The notes beneath the pieces are model-generated. The model had not been told where the DNA came from and did not search any database. It saw nothing but the letters and a program-made list of their open reading frames with translations. Positions 1 through 9,126 of a stretch of 50,290 bases of DNA are shown one piece after another; within the stretch, counting starts at the first letter, position 1; each line of letters opens with the position of its first letter. The translations under genes and the position numbers were made by a program. Where the stretch lies: positions 1-50,290 of the forward strand of contig NZ_RCVM01000015.1 in the NCBI RefSeq assembly GCF_003686955.1. Direction: 5' to 3'. This DNA is from Streptococcus hillyeri (GTDB taxonomy: Bacteria > Bacillota > Bacilli > Lactobacillales > Streptococcaceae).

Positions 1-2
1 CA

Positions 3-287
3 ATCCTCAAGGATTATCAAATGAACTCTATCACAGCTGATAACGGGGCTGAGTTCAGTCGTTTAGCAGAAGTTTTTGACCCTGCTCATATCTACTATGC
101 CCACCCGTATTCTTCTTGGGAGCGTGGGACTAATGAGAATCATAATAGACTCATCCGGCGTTGGTTGCCTAAGGGAAGCAAAAATGCGAATCAACAACAA
201 GTCGCATTTATTGAAAACTGGATTAACAACTATCCAAAGAAACTATTCAATTATAAATCTCCTATAGAGTTTTTACAGACTGCCTAA
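3..287 (+). CDS. IS30-family transposase, C-terminal part (5' end outside the window)
   Basis: Reading is open from the left edge and ends in a stop codon at 285-287. The frame shows ITADNGAEF, the region around the second catalytic Asp of IS30 DDE transposases. It is followed by YAHPYSSWERGTNENHN, which carries the conserved Glu and the Asn-rich signature, and by RRWLPKG. About 95 residues are visible out of the usual 320-390, so only the end of the catalytic domain is here. I cannot tell whether the upstream part is intact. No clear terminal inverted repeat was identified after the stop. It is a plausible source of past rearrangement in this area. Confidence 0.85.
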   Translation: MLKDYQMNSITADNGAEFSRLAEVFDPAHIYYAHPYSSWERGTNENHNRLIRRWLPKGSKNANQQQVAFIENWINNYPKKLFNYKSPIEFLQTA

Positions 288-413
288 CTTGAACTTGAAA
301 TTTGGCATTTATCTCAAACTAGCCTATCAAGTGTTCCTCACTACCTTCTTAGCAAGGGCGAATATCATAATATTTAGACAAACTTTTGTAGTGGAAAATA
401 AGATTTCATAGCT
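288..413. other. Spacer after the transposase, no gene seen
   Basis: This short AT-rich stretch between the transposase stop and the first hairpin-rich repeat probably includes the right end of the insertion sequence. I could not fix its boundary. No ORF with a ribosome binding site was seen. Confidence 0.4.
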
Positions 414-921
414 AATACTTAGCAAAAATCAAAAATTACTTTTTTGTTTCTTTCTTAAAAGTGCGGACGCTCCAAAGGTCTGGGAGACCTTTGGAGGTGG
501 GAAATAAGACGAACAGAGTTCGTCACAGTCGATAAGGTTTGGGGAACCTTTTGAGGTAGGAAATAAAGCTGAAGAATTCAGCGTCAAAACCTCCTACGGA
601 GTTTCATTGCTAGATTTGAGCCTATCTCTATCGCGGTAGATGATTGGCTGTACTTGTTGATGACTCGACAGCGTCCAACCTAATCATCCTTTCGGGGGAA
701 CTACTACGAAATTGATTTTCAATTTCTGTAGTTCTCCCAAAAATCCGTTCTTATCAAACAAATTCCCCTCGCTTTTTGATTTCTAAGCTCAGGCTAAAAC
801 TGTCCACTGGACAGTTTCACTAATAAGAATACCTCCATGGCGAAAGAAGCTCTGGTAAATCAAGCCATTTATTGGTTCTTAATTTGACTTAAACTGCTAT
901 TTTTAATTTTGGATGAAGTAT
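414..921 (+). repeat. Hairpin-rich intergenic repeat, copy 1 (longest)
   Basis: The copy is related, base for base over most of its length, to the reverse complement of 11500-11940. It holds two tandem modules, each a long hairpin plus a short hairpin. Module A has an 11-bp stem, CTCCAAAGGTC with GACCTTTGGAG, then GACGAAC/GTTCGTC. Module B has AAAAGGTT/AACCTTTT, then GCTGAA/TTCAGC. Further downstream are a two-part stem (GAACTAC/GTAGTTC enclosing GAAATTGA/TCAATTTC) and a 9-bp stem AAACTGTCC/GGACAGTTT. Boundaries are by eye. No protein-coding content was found. Shorter relatives lie near 22.85, 44.3 and 47.1 kb. Confidence 0.75.
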
Positions 922-1022
922 AAAATTTCGTTCTATTTGGCTATCGTAAAACCCTCACTAGGAACTAGCAAGGGCTTTATTTAATAGTATTTATAATGAC
1001 ATCTCGTCAAGAGAAGACATTA

Positions 1023-1863
1023 TTACTTTTTAGCAAATTCTGCTGCTTTTGTACCTGCCTGGCGACCAAAGATAACGATATCTGCCACGGCATTACCACC
1101 CATACGGTTATTACCATGCACACCACCTGTTACTTCACCTGCGGCATAAAGACCTGGAATAGCTTTGCCATCTTCTTTCAATACTTCAGTGTTTGTATTG
1201 ATTTTCAAACCACCCATTGTGTGGTGAATACCTGGTGAGACTTTGATTGCATAGTATGGCGCTTTAGACATATCACGGTCCATACCTGTTTTACGACCAA
1301 ATTCTGGGTCGTTTTTGTCTGCAACGTATTTGTTCCAGTTTTCAACTGTTGTTTTCAAGTTAGCGGCATCAACACCGATAGCTTTAGCTAATTCTTCAAC
1401 AGTTTCAGCTTTGACAGTCATCCCTTTTTCTTCGTAAGTGTCAATTGATTTTGAATGTTCACGAAGTCCTTGGTCAAAGACAACATAAGCATATTGTTTT
1501 TGTATCATCGATATTTTGTTCTTTTTGGAACTTGGTTTCAGAAGCGTTCATTCCTCCAGAAGATTTAGAGGTATTTCCCCCGATAACAGGCATTTTTTCA
1601 AAAATAGCAACGCTTGCGCCACCTTGTTTGGCAGCGATGGCCGCAGACATTCCAGCACCACCTGAACCGATAACCACAACATCATAGCTGTCTTTTAATT
1701 CTTTAGGATTAGTGTATTCTTTAGCAGATGCACCTGAAACCACTTCTTCTTTTTTAGCTTCTGTTGTTGTCTCCGCAGCCTTTTCAGACTTACCTCCACA
1801 AGCTACTAAAAACAAGGCAGCTAACAGGCTCATGATAAAGCCTAGCCAATATTTCTTTTTCAT
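1023..1863 (-). pseudogene. Fumarate reductase/flavocytochrome c-like flavoprotein lipoprotein, internally deleted
   Basis: The N-terminal frame (1863 down to 1474) begins with a lipoprotein signal ending LFLVAC and reaches the Rossmann FAD motif VVVIGSGGAGMSAAIAAKQG. It then goes out of frame just after QNIDD. The C-terminal frame (1508 down to 1023) resumes with KQYAYVVFDQGLREHSK and ends with PGIHHTMGG, IPGLYAAGEV and GNNRMGGNA, the FAD-domain end typical of the family. Together the halves give about 285 residues where relatives have about 500, so roughly 200 residues of the capping and catalytic region are missing and the junction is frameshifted. The family reduces fumarate or similar unsaturated acids at the cell surface. 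The product is almost certainly inactive. Confidence 0.85.
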
Positions 1864-1977
1864 CTAAATCTCCTTTCTTATTTTTATAGATGAATACACT
1901 TACATTGTATTATTTTTCACAACTTTTAACAAGATTATTTTAGACATTTTTCACAAACTTTTCTAAAAAAAACAAAA

Positions 1978-2004
1978 AAAGAACAACTTAGAGTTGCTCT
2001 AATA
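1978..2004 (-). terminator. Rho-independent terminator after the PH-domain gene
   Basis: On the minus strand GAGCAAC and GTTGTTC pair (seven pairs, one G-U) around a short loop and are followed by a run of seven T residues. It sits directly after the stop of the PH-domain gene. Confidence 0.7.
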
Positions 2005-2015
2005 ATAGATTTTAC

Positions 2016-2396
2016 TTATCTCAGTACAGCTTCTGCTAAGGCTTGTTGAATTTCCACAACATTACGGTCACTCTTAAATTGTAAAACCTCTGCAGGTTCA
2101 ACAGCAGATGAAATCCAAATTTTTAGCTCCGCATCCAAATCAAAATGCCCTGATGTTTCAACTGTAAAACGTGAAATCGAACGGTAGGGAATAGACTTAT
2201 AAGACGTTTTCTTCCCTGTCACGCCCTGCTTGTCTACCAAAATCAAGCGTTTCTCAGTAAAAACAATCAAGTCGCGAACCAAGGAGTAAGCCAAAGTAAC
2301 CTGCTCCCCTGGAATCAAAATATCCTCCAGCTGTCGTTCAACCTTATCGTTATCTTTTTGCGAAGCATTGCCAATCATTCCAGAAAAAATTCCCAT
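2016..2396 (-). CDS. Bacterial PH-domain protein (YdjZ/bPH-type)
   Basis: A predicted 126-residue soluble protein that starts MGIFSGMIGNASQKD. I chose the ATG at 2396 because an AGAGAG-rich Shine-Dalgarno lies about ten bases upstream. An ATG at 2417 would bury that site inside the coding region. The central part (LIPGEQVTLAYSLVRDLIVF, then EKRLILVDKQG, SIPYRSISRFTVETSG) matches the beta-strand pattern of the small bacterial PH family. No signal peptide or membrane segment is present. The molecular role of these proteins is not established. It stands alone with its own terminator downstream. Confidence 0.7.
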   Translation of the reverse strand: MGIFSGMIGNASQKDNDKVERQLEDILIPGEQVTLAYSLVRDLIVFTEKRLILVDKQGVTGKKTSYKSIPYRSISRFTVETSGHFDLDAELKIWISSAVEPAEVLQFKSDRNVVEIQQALAEAVLR

Positions 2397-2470
2397 TTTA
2401 ACACACTCTCTTTCCACTTCTATATTTTAAAAGCGTTTTCTATATTATATCATAATTTAACAGAAAAAAT

Positions 2471-2502
2471 AAAAGCATCCTCTCAAATGATCAGATACTT
2501 TT
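2471..2502 (-). terminator. Terminator after the small membrane protein gene
   Basis: On the minus strand AAAAGTATC pairs with GGATGCTTTT (nine pairs, one G-U) and is followed by TTTTATTTTTT. Confidence 0.65.
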
Positions 2503-2520
2503 GAAATTGTAGGCACTAAA

Positions 2521-2838
2521 TCAGTCAACAGCCTTTTTTAAATGAAGACCTACACTTAATAGAGCTACACCTAAATACACAAAGCGTAGCCACCCCTGAC
2601 CTTGGCTAAGACCTGGCGAAAATAGGGAAAAACTCATCACTACAGTAAAAATGGCTAAAATCATTTTAGCACTCGTTACTAAATTCTCTCTCTTTAGTGT
2701 CAATGCGTTACTGTTCATCGTGATCGTCACATCTGAAATCCTGTTCCAAGGGAGGTAGCGTAGGGCTAGTAGTCCTGGCACTAGGGGAATCAGCGACAAC
2801 AAGAAATGGTTTGATAGTGGTTCAGAAATCGGAAACAT
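2521..2838 (-). CDS. Small membrane protein, possibly EbsA family
   Basis: About 105 residues, starting MFPISEPLSNHF. The start at 2838 is set by a perfect AGGAGG placed about seven bases upstream. The longer reading from 2892 has no such site. Two hydrophobic stretches are visible: residues about 11-27 (LLSLIPLVPGLLAL) and a later pair around AKMILAIFTVVMSFSLF and FVYLGVALLSVGL. The middle segment between them is polar (DVTITMNSNALTLKREN). This arrangement and the neighbouring prfC recall streptococcal proteins annotated EbsA or pore-forming. That assignment is from memory and uncertain. Confidence 0.55.
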   Translation of the reverse strand: MFPISEPLSNHFLLSLIPLVPGLLALRYLPWNRISDVTITMNSNALTLKRENLVTSAKMILAIFTVVMSFSLFSPGLSQGQGWLRFVYLGVALLSVGLHLKKAVD

Positions 2839-2914
2839 TGGATACCTCCTCAACTTTTGACTCAAGTATATCATATTTGGAAAAAAATGCAAACGATTAC
2901 ATTTTTAGCTAAGA

Positions 2915-2940
2915 AAAAAGCTGACTCACATCAGCTTTTT
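2915..2940 (-). terminator. Terminator after prfC
   Basis: AAAAAGCTGA and TCAGCTTTTT form a ten-base stem around a six-base loop. On the minus strand the second arm runs into T residues just past the prfC stop. Confidence 0.8.
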
Positions 2941-2946
2941 ACATCA

Positions 2947-4491
2947 TTACATCTTCTCTTCTAGTTCCACATCTGGGTACTTGTCCGCAAACCAACGGAG
3001 GGCAAAGTCGTTTTCAAAGAGGAATACAGGCTGATCAAAGCGGTCTTTTGCCAAAATGTTACGACTTGAACTCATGCGCTCATCAAGGTCCTCTGGCTTA
3101 ATCCAACGTACCGTCTTTTTACCCATTGGGGTCATCACGACTTCGGCATTGTACTCACCTTCCATGCGGTGTTTAAAAACTTCAAATTGGAGTTGACCAA
3201 CCGCGCCAAGCATGTACTCACCTGTTTGGTAGTTTTTATAAAGCTGGATAGCTCCTTCTTGCACCAATTGCTCAATTCCCTTGTGGAAGGATTTTTGTTT
3301 CATGACGTTCTTGGCTGCAACTTTCATGAAAATTTCTGGTGTAAAGGTTGGTAGGGGTTCAAATTCAAATTTATTTTTCCCAACGGTCAAGGTATCACCA
3401 ACTTGATAGGTTCCCGTATCATAGACACCAATAATGTCTCCAGCGACAGCATTTTCAACATTTTCACGTGATTCTGCCATAAACTGAGTAACGTTTGAGA
3501 GCTTCGCCCCTTTTCCTGTACGAGGTAGGTTAACGGCCATACCACGCTCAAATTCACCAGATACCACGCGCACAAAGGCAATACGGTCACGGTGACGAGG
3601 GTCCATATTGGCTTGGATTTTGAAGACAAAGCCTGAGAAGTCTTTGTTGAGCGGGTCAATCACTTCTCCCTCTGTAGTTTTATGACCGTGAGGTTCTGGT
3701 GCAAATTCTAAGAAAGTATCAAGGAAGGTTTGTACTCCAAAATTCGTAAGGGCTGAACCAAAGAAAACTGGTGTCAAATCACCATCAAGAATAGCCTGCT
3801 CAGAAAATTTATTTCCAGCTTCAGCGAGCAATTCAATATCTTCTTTCACTTGCTCATAGAAAGGGTTGTTCGCAAAGAGTTGATCACCGTCTGACAAGTC
3901 TGCAAAACGCTCATCACCTTTGTAGAGTTCTAGACGCTGATTATGCAAATCATAAAGGCCTTCAAAAGATTTCCCCATACCGATCGGCCAGTTCATCGGA
4001 TAAGAAGCAATACCAAGCACTTCTTCTAATTCTTCAAGCAAATCAAGTGGCTCACGACCATCACGGTCTAATTTGTTAATGAAGGTGAAAACTGGAATGT
4101 TACGGTGTTTCACAACCTCAAAGAGTTTTTTGGTCTGTGCCTCAATACCTTTAGCTGAGTCAACAACCATAACAGCAGCATCCACCGCCATCAAGGTACG
4201 GTAAGTATCCTCTGAGAAGTCCTCGTGCCCTGGGGTGTCCAAGATATTCACACGTTTACCAGCATAGTCAAACTGCATCACAGATGAAGTAACAGAGATA
4301 CCACGTTGTTTCTCAATATCCATCCAGTCAGATTTTGCAAAGTTTCCTGTTTTCTTTCCCTTAACGGTACCAGCCTCACGAATCTCTCCACCAAAGTAGA
4401 GCAATTGCTCGGTAATGGTTGTTTTACCCGCGTCTGGGTGGGAAATGATGGCAAAGGTACGGCGTTTCTTAATTTCGTCTTGTAAAGTCAT
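2947..4491 (-). CDS. prfC: Peptide chain release factor 3
   Basis: Encodes a 514-residue translational GTPase, the normal length for RF3, which recycles RF1 and RF2 from the ribosome after termination. The GTP-binding motifs are complete: SHPDAGKTT at residues 17-25 (P loop), [10 protein letters not shown] (switch I), DTPGHEDF (G3) and NKLDRD (G4). The C-terminal half carries the domain with PRTGKGAKL and [16 protein letters not shown]. The gene is monocistronic, with a terminator directly downstream and about 270 bp of non-coding DNA upstream. It shares this core neighbourhood with prfB, whose product it acts on. Nothing in the sequence suggests damage. Confidence 0.97.
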   Translation of the reverse strand: MTLQDEIKKRRTFAIISHPDAGKTTITEQLLYFGGEIREAGTVKGKKTGNFAKSDWMDIEKQRGISVTSSVMQFDYAGKRVNILDTPGHEDFSEDTYRTLMAVDAAVMVVDSAKGIEAQTKKLFEVVKHRNIPVFTFINKLDRDGREPLDLLEELEEVLGIASYPMNWPIGMGKSFEGLYDLHNQRLELYKGDERFADLSDGDQLFANNPFYEQVKEDIELLAEAGNKFSEQAILDGDLTPVFFGSALTNFGVQTFLDTFLEFAPEPHGHKTTEGEVIDPLNKDFSGFVFKIQANMDPRHRDRIAFVRVVSGEFERGMAVNLPRTGKGAKLSNVTQFMAESRENVENAVAGDIIGVYDTGTYQVGDTLTVGKNKFEFEPLPTFTPEIFMKVAAKNVMKQKSFHKGIEQLVQEGAIQLYKNYQTGEYMLGAVGQLQFEVFKHRMEGEYNAEVVMTPMGKKTVRWIKPEDLDERMSSSRNILAKDRFDQPVFLFENDFALRWFADKYPDVELEEKM

Positions 4492-4729
4492 TTTTCTCTC
4501 ACTTCTATTTCATTATGACATAGCAAAGCTACACTATTATTTGTTCAGATAGTTTTTCTACATTCTACATTGGTTTTCTTTCTTTTAGGCGCACAAAAAG
4601 GCGTCATTAACATGATAACTCCTAATATTATAGCTAAAAAGTGGGCTTATTTCAATCCGAAAGAAAATTTTCTCTGTTACAAAAACTTCTCATTAGCTGA
4701 TACTGCATACCTCCCTTGTAACCTATAAC

Positions 4730-4758
4730 TTGATTTCCTTTCTCATTTGGCGTAAACT
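4730..4758 (+). promoter_or_regulatory. Promoter for the MBL hydrolase gene, probably giving a leaderless mRNA
   Basis: TTGATT at 4730-4735, a 17-base spacer, then TAAACT at 4753-4758. The ATG at 4765 begins only six bases after the -10 box, and no Shine-Dalgarno sequence lies before it. Transcription should therefore start at or very near the initiation codon. Confidence 0.6.
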
Positions 4759-4764
4759 AAAACC

Positions 4765-5394
4765 ATGAAAATTAAAAAGCACTTAAACCCTGTTGCTGGG
4801 GAAAATACATATTTGGTATCAAATGATGAGGCCCTCCTTGTCATTGATCCAGGAAGCGATACTCAAGGACTTCTTCAAGAGATTGACCACATCAATAAAC
4901 CTATTGCTGCTATTCTATTGACCCACACACACTATGACCATATCATCAGCGTTGATGCCATAAGGGATAAGTTTAACCATCCTCCTGTCTATGTGCATCC
5001 ACTCGAAGCGGATTGGTTAGGAAATCCTGCACTCAATGGTTCTGCTAGACATCCTGATTTGGGAGATGTTATCATATCTCCTGCTGATGTTCTTTTTGAA
5101 AATGGCAGAGCTTATAACCTTTCAGGATTTAAGTTCCGAGTCTTACCAACACCCGGGCATTCTCATGGCAGTGTATCCCTTGTCTTTGATGAGGAAAATC
5201 TCGTTTTTTCAGGGGATGCTCTCTTTAAAGAAACGATTGGAAGAACTGACTTACCAACAGGTGACTTTGATACCTTGATTAACAGTATCAAGACTCAATT
5301 ACTGACCCTCCCAAGTCGATACGATGTTCATCCAGGTCATGGTTTTAATACAACCATCGGTCACGAAAAGACCTTTAACCCATTTTTGAGATGA
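4765..5394 (+). CDS. MBL-fold metallohydrolase (glyoxalase II-like)
   Basis: 209 residues with the full metallo-beta-lactamase metal set: THTHYDH at residues 53-59 (His54, His56, Asp58, His59), His132 in PTPGHSHGS, Asp151 in FSGDALF, and His192 in VHPGHG. It belongs to the single-domain group often annotated as hydroxyacylglutathione hydrolase or thioester hydrolase. The C-terminal helical substrate domain of classical GloB is absent, so the true substrate is not determined. It is cytoplasmic, with no signal peptide. The stop overlaps the next gene by four bases (ATGA), so the two are translationally coupled. Initiation seems to occur on a leaderless transcript. Confidence 0.88.
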   Translation: MKIKKHLNPVAGENTYLVSNDEALLVIDPGSDTQGLLQEIDHINKPIAAILLTHTHYDHIISVDAIRDKFNHPPVYVHPLEADWLGNPALNGSARHPDLGDVIISPADVLFENGRAYNLSGFKFRVLPTPGHSHGSVSLVFDEENLVFSGDALFKETIGRTDLPTGDFDTLINSIKTQLLTLPSRYDVHPGHGFNTTIGHEKTFNPFLR

Positions 5395-6113
5395 TGAAAA
5401 AAATTGCTAACTTTTTGTTAATAAGTTTAGTGAGTTTTCTCACTATTTCGAGTCTAGTATTTCTTTATATTAGCCAAAACACCTACCAACCAACTGAACA
5501 AGCGCTAGCTTTTTCAAAGAAAGCTCAAAAAGAAACAGCCGACTTTCTCTTTTTTGAAAGTCCTGATAAAACTAAGGCTACCATCATCTTCTATCAAGGG
5601 GCCTTTGTAGAAGCTTCTAGCTACGCTGAAATGGCTGTCCTTCTCACACAGAAGGGCTACGACGTCTATCTTTTAGACAGTTTTTTGAACTTGCCAATTC
5701 TCTCTCATCAAAAAGCACTCACGCTACTCCCAAATATCAAACAAGGTCCCATTTATCTTGCGGGACATTCAATGGGAGGTGTCGTAGCTAGTCTTGATGC
5801 TAAGAAAAGTAAACAAATTGAGGGACTCATCCTCCTAGCAAGCTATCCAAGTGAAAATACTGATCTATCTCGTCTGGACCTATCCGTTCTATCCATCACA
5901 TCCGAGCATGATAAGGTTTTAAACTCAAAAAACTACCGAGAAGCACAAGAGTTACTTCCCCCTGATACTACCTATCTGACTATTTCTGGCGGTAACCATG
6001 CTGGATTTGGAGATTATGGTAAACAAAAAGGAGACGGTTACGCTACCATTTCCTCCTCTAAACAAATTTCTAAAGTCGGTGATGCCATCGATGCTTTCAT
6101 CCAAAATAACTAA
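5391..6113 (+). CDS. Membrane-anchored alpha/beta hydrolase
   Basis: 240 residues. Residues about 5-27 (FLLISLVSFLTISSLVFLYI) form one N-terminal membrane segment or uncleaved signal, with the rest outside the cell. The hydrolase domain shows the nucleophile elbow GHSMGG with its serine, an acidic residue in SEHDKV and a histidine in GGNHAGFGDYG, consistent with a Ser-Asp-His triad. YQGAFVEASSY near residue 70 would form the oxyanion region. The substrate is unknown. It overlaps the upstream MBL gene by ATGA and ends in a strong terminator shared with ftsX on the other strand. Confidence 0.85.
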   Translation: MMKKIANFLLISLVSFLTISSLVFLYISQNTYQPTEQALAFSKKAQKETADFLFFESPDKTKATIIFYQGAFVEASSYAEMAVLLTQKGYDVYLLDSFLNLPILSHQKALTLLPNIKQGPIYLAGHSMGGVVASLDAKKSKQIEGLILLASYPSENTDLSRLDLSVLSITSEHDKVLNSKNYREAQELLPPDTTYLTISGGNHAGFGDYGKQKGDGYATISSSKQISKVGDAIDAFIQNN

Positions 6114-6142
6114 AAGCCTTCCAATCGGAAAGGCTTTTTTTC
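6112..6142. terminator. Bidirectional terminator between hydrolase and ftsX
   Basis: AAAAGCCTTCC and GGAAAGGCTTTT pair around AATC with one bulged A. T residues follow on the plus strand and A residues precede, so it can stop transcription from both converging genes. Confidence 0.85.
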
Positions 6143-6152
6143 TTTATTCTCA

Positions 6153-7082
6153 TTACACTTTAAGATAACGGCGAATTGAAAGAACTGATCCTAACGATCC
6201 CACTAGAATTCCCACTACAAACAAGGCTGCGATAGCATAGTAACTGTATGGATTAGGGGCGTACATTGATAAATGTTCAATGGATAAGTTTTTCTGAAAC
6301 GCATTATAAGCATATTGATAACCCAAATAAAGGATAACAGATGGTATAATTGCCCCTAAAAATCCAACCCAGGCACCTTCCATAAAAAATGGTCCACGGA
6401 TGTATGAATTTTTGGCACCTACCAAGCGCATAATTTGAATCTCATGACGACGTGAAATAATGGTGATACGAATGGTATTGGAAATCATAAAGAGGGCTAC
6501 GAAAGCAAGTAAGGCAATAGCGCCAAATCCCCAAACTCGAATGAAGGCTGCCATTTTAAAGATTTTTTCCGTATCAGCCTTACCATAGTCTGCACGGTCA
6601 ACACCTTTGATTTCACTAATTTTCTCAGTTACTGAAGCAACTTCTTTTGGAGATGTGGTTTGGACAACATAAACATCAAATAATGGGTTAGCATCACCAT
6701 CAAGCATTTTCCAAGCATTTCCCATACGTTCCTGCAGTTTCTTGAGCTCCTGCTCTTTGCTTGAGAACGTAACGGTACCAACACCATCAATAGCCTCAAT
6801 AGCTTTTTGAACAGCTTGATAATTTTCATTTGGAACCATCTCGCCAACATCATTTTTCACTTCTTGTTCTTGATCATAAGTATCAACTTGAAGGAAGACG
6901 TTAATTTGGATATTTTCTTCAATACCACGCGCCAGCTTTTCCGTATTAAAAAGCACGGCAGCAAAAATCCCAACTAGAGTCAAGGTTACTGTTACCGAAA
7001 AGACAGAAGCAACCGTCATAAGGCCATTACGTTTCAGGTTTTTAATTGCCTCCCACATATGGCGGAAAAATCGTCTAATCAT
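6153..7082 (-). CDS. ftsX: Cell division protein FtsX
   Basis: 309 residues from MIRRFFRHMWEAIKNLKRNG. The ATG at 7082 overlaps the ftsE stop by eight bases, the usual coupling of this pair. The longer reading from 7145 runs through ftsE in another frame and is rejected. There is one membrane segment near residues 22-45, an extracellular loop with the FtsX domain (EENIQINVFLQVDTYDQEQE onward), then three segments near the C terminus, of which VWGFGAIALLAFVALFMISN is the first. With FtsE it forms the complex that activates the PcsB-type peptidoglycan hydrolase in streptococci and is essential in several species. It ends at the bidirectional terminator. Confidence 0.95.
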   Translation of the reverse strand: MIRRFFRHMWEAIKNLKRNGLMTVASVFSVTVTLTLVGIFAAVLFNTEKLARGIEENIQINVFLQVDTYDQEQEVKNDVGEMVPNENYQAVQKAIEAIDGVGTVTFSSKEQELKKLQERMGNAWKMLDGDANPLFDVYVVQTTSPKEVASVTEKISEIKGVDRADYGKADTEKIFKMAAFIRVWGFGAIALLAFVALFMISNTIRITIISRRHEIQIMRLVGAKNSYIRGPFFMEGAWVGFLGAIIPSVILYLGYQYAYNAFQKNLSIEHLSMYAPNPYSYYAIAALFVVGILVGSLGSVLSIRRYLKV

Positions 7083-7767
7083 CGTATCCGTAGTCTCCTT
7101 TCTCTTCGTCACGAACCACGCGTCCACCTTCGATAGCGATAACACGGTGGCGAAGGGTATTAACGATTTGGCTATTGTGAGTGGCCATCAAAACAGTCGT
7201 CCCTTGCAAATTGATACGCTCTAAAAGGTTCATGATTTCCCATGAATTTTCTGGGTCAAGATTCCCAGTTGGCTCATCGGCAATAAGAAGTTTTGGATTA
7301 TTAACCAAGGCCCTAGCAATGGCAACACGCTGCTGCTCACCACCAGAAAGCTGAGTTGGGAATGAACGCATTTTGTGTTTCAACCCCACCAAGTCAAGGA
7401 CTTCAGGCACACGTTTTTTGATATTACGAGGCTTTTCTCCGATAACTTCCATCGCATAAGCAACATTTTCAAAGACTGTTTTACGAGGAAGTAATTTGTA
7501 GTCTTGGAACACAACACCAATAGAACGTCGCAAAAGAGGCACATCTTTCTGACGAAGTTTGGTTAAATTAAATTCTCCAACCTTGATACTTCCAGATGTC
7601 GCTTTTTCTTCACGATAAAGCAGTTTAATAAAAGATGATTTACCGGCTCCTGACGGACCGACGATGTAAACAAACTCACCTTGGTCTACATTGACTGTAA
7701 CCTCACGAAGAGCAGTCGTTGAACGATGATACTTTTTGGTAACATCGCGTAATTCAATCAATGGCAT
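7075..7767 (-). CDS. ftsE: Cell division ATP-binding protein FtsE
   Basis: 230 residues, the expected size. Walker A is GPSGAGKSS at residues 37-45, the Q loop is in VVFQDYKLLP, the ABC signature is LSGGEQQR at 140-147 and Walker B is LLIADEP followed by TGNLD. ATP hydrolysis in the cytoplasm is passed through FtsX to a wall hydrolase outside the membrane at the division site. It is followed by ftsX with an eight-base overlap. It lies 215 bp downstream of prfB on the same strand, the standard streptococcal order. Confidence 0.97.
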   Translation of the reverse strand: MPLIELRDVTKKYHRSTTALREVTVNVDQGEFVYIVGPSGAGKSSFIKLLYREEKATSGSIKVGEFNLTKLRQKDVPLLRRSIGVVFQDYKLLPRKTVFENVAYAMEVIGEKPRNIKKRVPEVLDLVGLKHKMRSFPTQLSGGEQQRVAIARALVNNPKLLIADEPTGNLDPENSWEIMNLLERINLQGTTVLMATHNSQIVNTLRHRVIAIEGGRVVRDEEKGDYGYDD

Positions 7768-7982
7768 TTCATTTATTCAAGAGTTTTGACAACTCTTTCC
7801 TTTCACTCATTTTAATTTTTAAAACTCACTTGAGAATGGGATGGAGGTGGCAACTATTTTACCATAATCTTTACAAAAGACAATGACAATAGACACTCAC
7901 TAAATAATCATATGTTGAGGAAACGAATCTCATTTCATTATGAGAAATATCCCATATCTTCAAGTCATTTTTGTTATAACTT

Positions 7983-9078
7983 TTAGTCAATCAACCATTT
8001 AAGGTAGGCGTCCATAAAACCTTCGATGTCTCCATCCATGACCTTATCAACTTGAGCGACTTCATAGCCTGTGCGGTGGTCTTTGACCATGGTGTATGGG
8101 GTGAAAACGTAGGAACGAATCTGACTTCCCCAGGTGATTTCACGTTTATCACCTTTAAGGGCGTTGACTTCTTCTGCCTTTTTCTCTTGCTCCATTTGGT
8201 AGAGCTTAGCTTGAAGCATTTTCATGGCACGATCACGGTTACCATATTGGGTACGGTCAACGGTTGACGCTACAACAATTCCTGTCGGAATATGAGTCAA
8301 ACGCACACCGGTCGAAACTTTATTGACGTTCTGACCGCCGGCACCACCTGAACGGAAGGTATCCATTTTAATATCATCATCACGGATTTCCACTTCAATC
8401 GTATCGTCCAACTCTGGCATGACCTCAACAGAGGTAAATGAGGTGTGGCGACGTTTTGCTGAATCAAATGGTGAAATACGTACCAAACGGTGCACACCCA
8501 TTTCTGATTTCAAAAGACCATACGCATTTGGCCCCTCAAATGAAAGGGTAACTGACTTGATACCAGCTTCATCTCCCGCTTGATAATCCAGCGTTTCAAC
8601 TTTGAAGCCCTTGGCATTTCCATAACGGGTATACATCCGCAGAAGCATATCTGCCCAGTCTTGCGCCTCAGTTCCTCCAGAACCTGGGTGAATTTCTAAA
8701 ATCGCATTATTATGATCGTATGGTCCAGACAAAAGTAAGGTCATTTCATAGCTGGTCATGATGCCGTCTAACTTTTCAAGGGTTTCAACCAAATCATCAT
8801 GAACACTCTCGTCTTCTTCCAACATCTCAAGATAGAGTTCTGTCTCATCAGAAAGTTCTTCCATATTATGGAAAGTCTCATAAGTGTTTTTAAGCTCGTT
8901 TAACTCTTGCGATGTCTTTTGAGCCGCAATATTGTCATTCCAAAAGTCAGGCTCCGTCATACGATTTTCAAGTAAGGCAATCTCTTCTTCTAACCTATCC
9001 AGGTCAAAGAGACCTCCTGAAGCTAGTCAACTTCTCTTTATTTTCTACTATTTTTTGGCGAATTTCAGCCACTTCCAT
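7983..9078 (-). CDS. prfB: Peptide chain release factor 2, made by +1 programmed frameshift
   Basis: The true start is the ATG at 9078 ([16 protein letters not shown]). After 24 codons the frame reads TCT CTT TGA C, with an AGGAGG at 9018-9013 six bases before the in-frame TGA at 9006-9004. Skipping base 9006 gives GAC at 9005-9003 and the rest of the protein, 364 residues in total. This is the classic autoregulatory frameshift: RF2 shortage favours the shift. The product has the UGA-recognition tripeptide SPF at about residue 202 and the catalytic GGQ at about 247. A 325-residue reading from 8960 is only the downstream frame. Confidence 0.96.
9003..9018 (-). promoter_or_regulatory. RF2 programmed frameshift site
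   Basis: Read on the minus strand: AGGAGG, TCT, CTT, TGA, C. The internal Shine-Dalgarno sits three bases before the CTT slip codon and the stop is the weak TGAC context, matching the conserved bacterial arrangement. Confidence 0.95.
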
Positions 9079-9126
9079 GGGTGTTCTCCATTTCTTTCCT
9101 TAAATCTTATCTATTTTACCACAAAA

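Noticed and set aside
7082..7145. Longer start for ftsX
   Set aside because: It would read through the end of ftsE in another frame; the ATG at 7082 gives the family N terminus and the usual eight-base overlap.
7903..7922. Similarity of the CATATGTTGA area to 23277-23290
   Set aside because: The match is short and the flanks diverge quickly, so it is not a convincing repeat.
8960..9078. Apparent stop codon near the start of prfB
   Set aside because: It is the conserved programmed +1 frameshift (AGGAGG, CTT TGA C), not a mutation.
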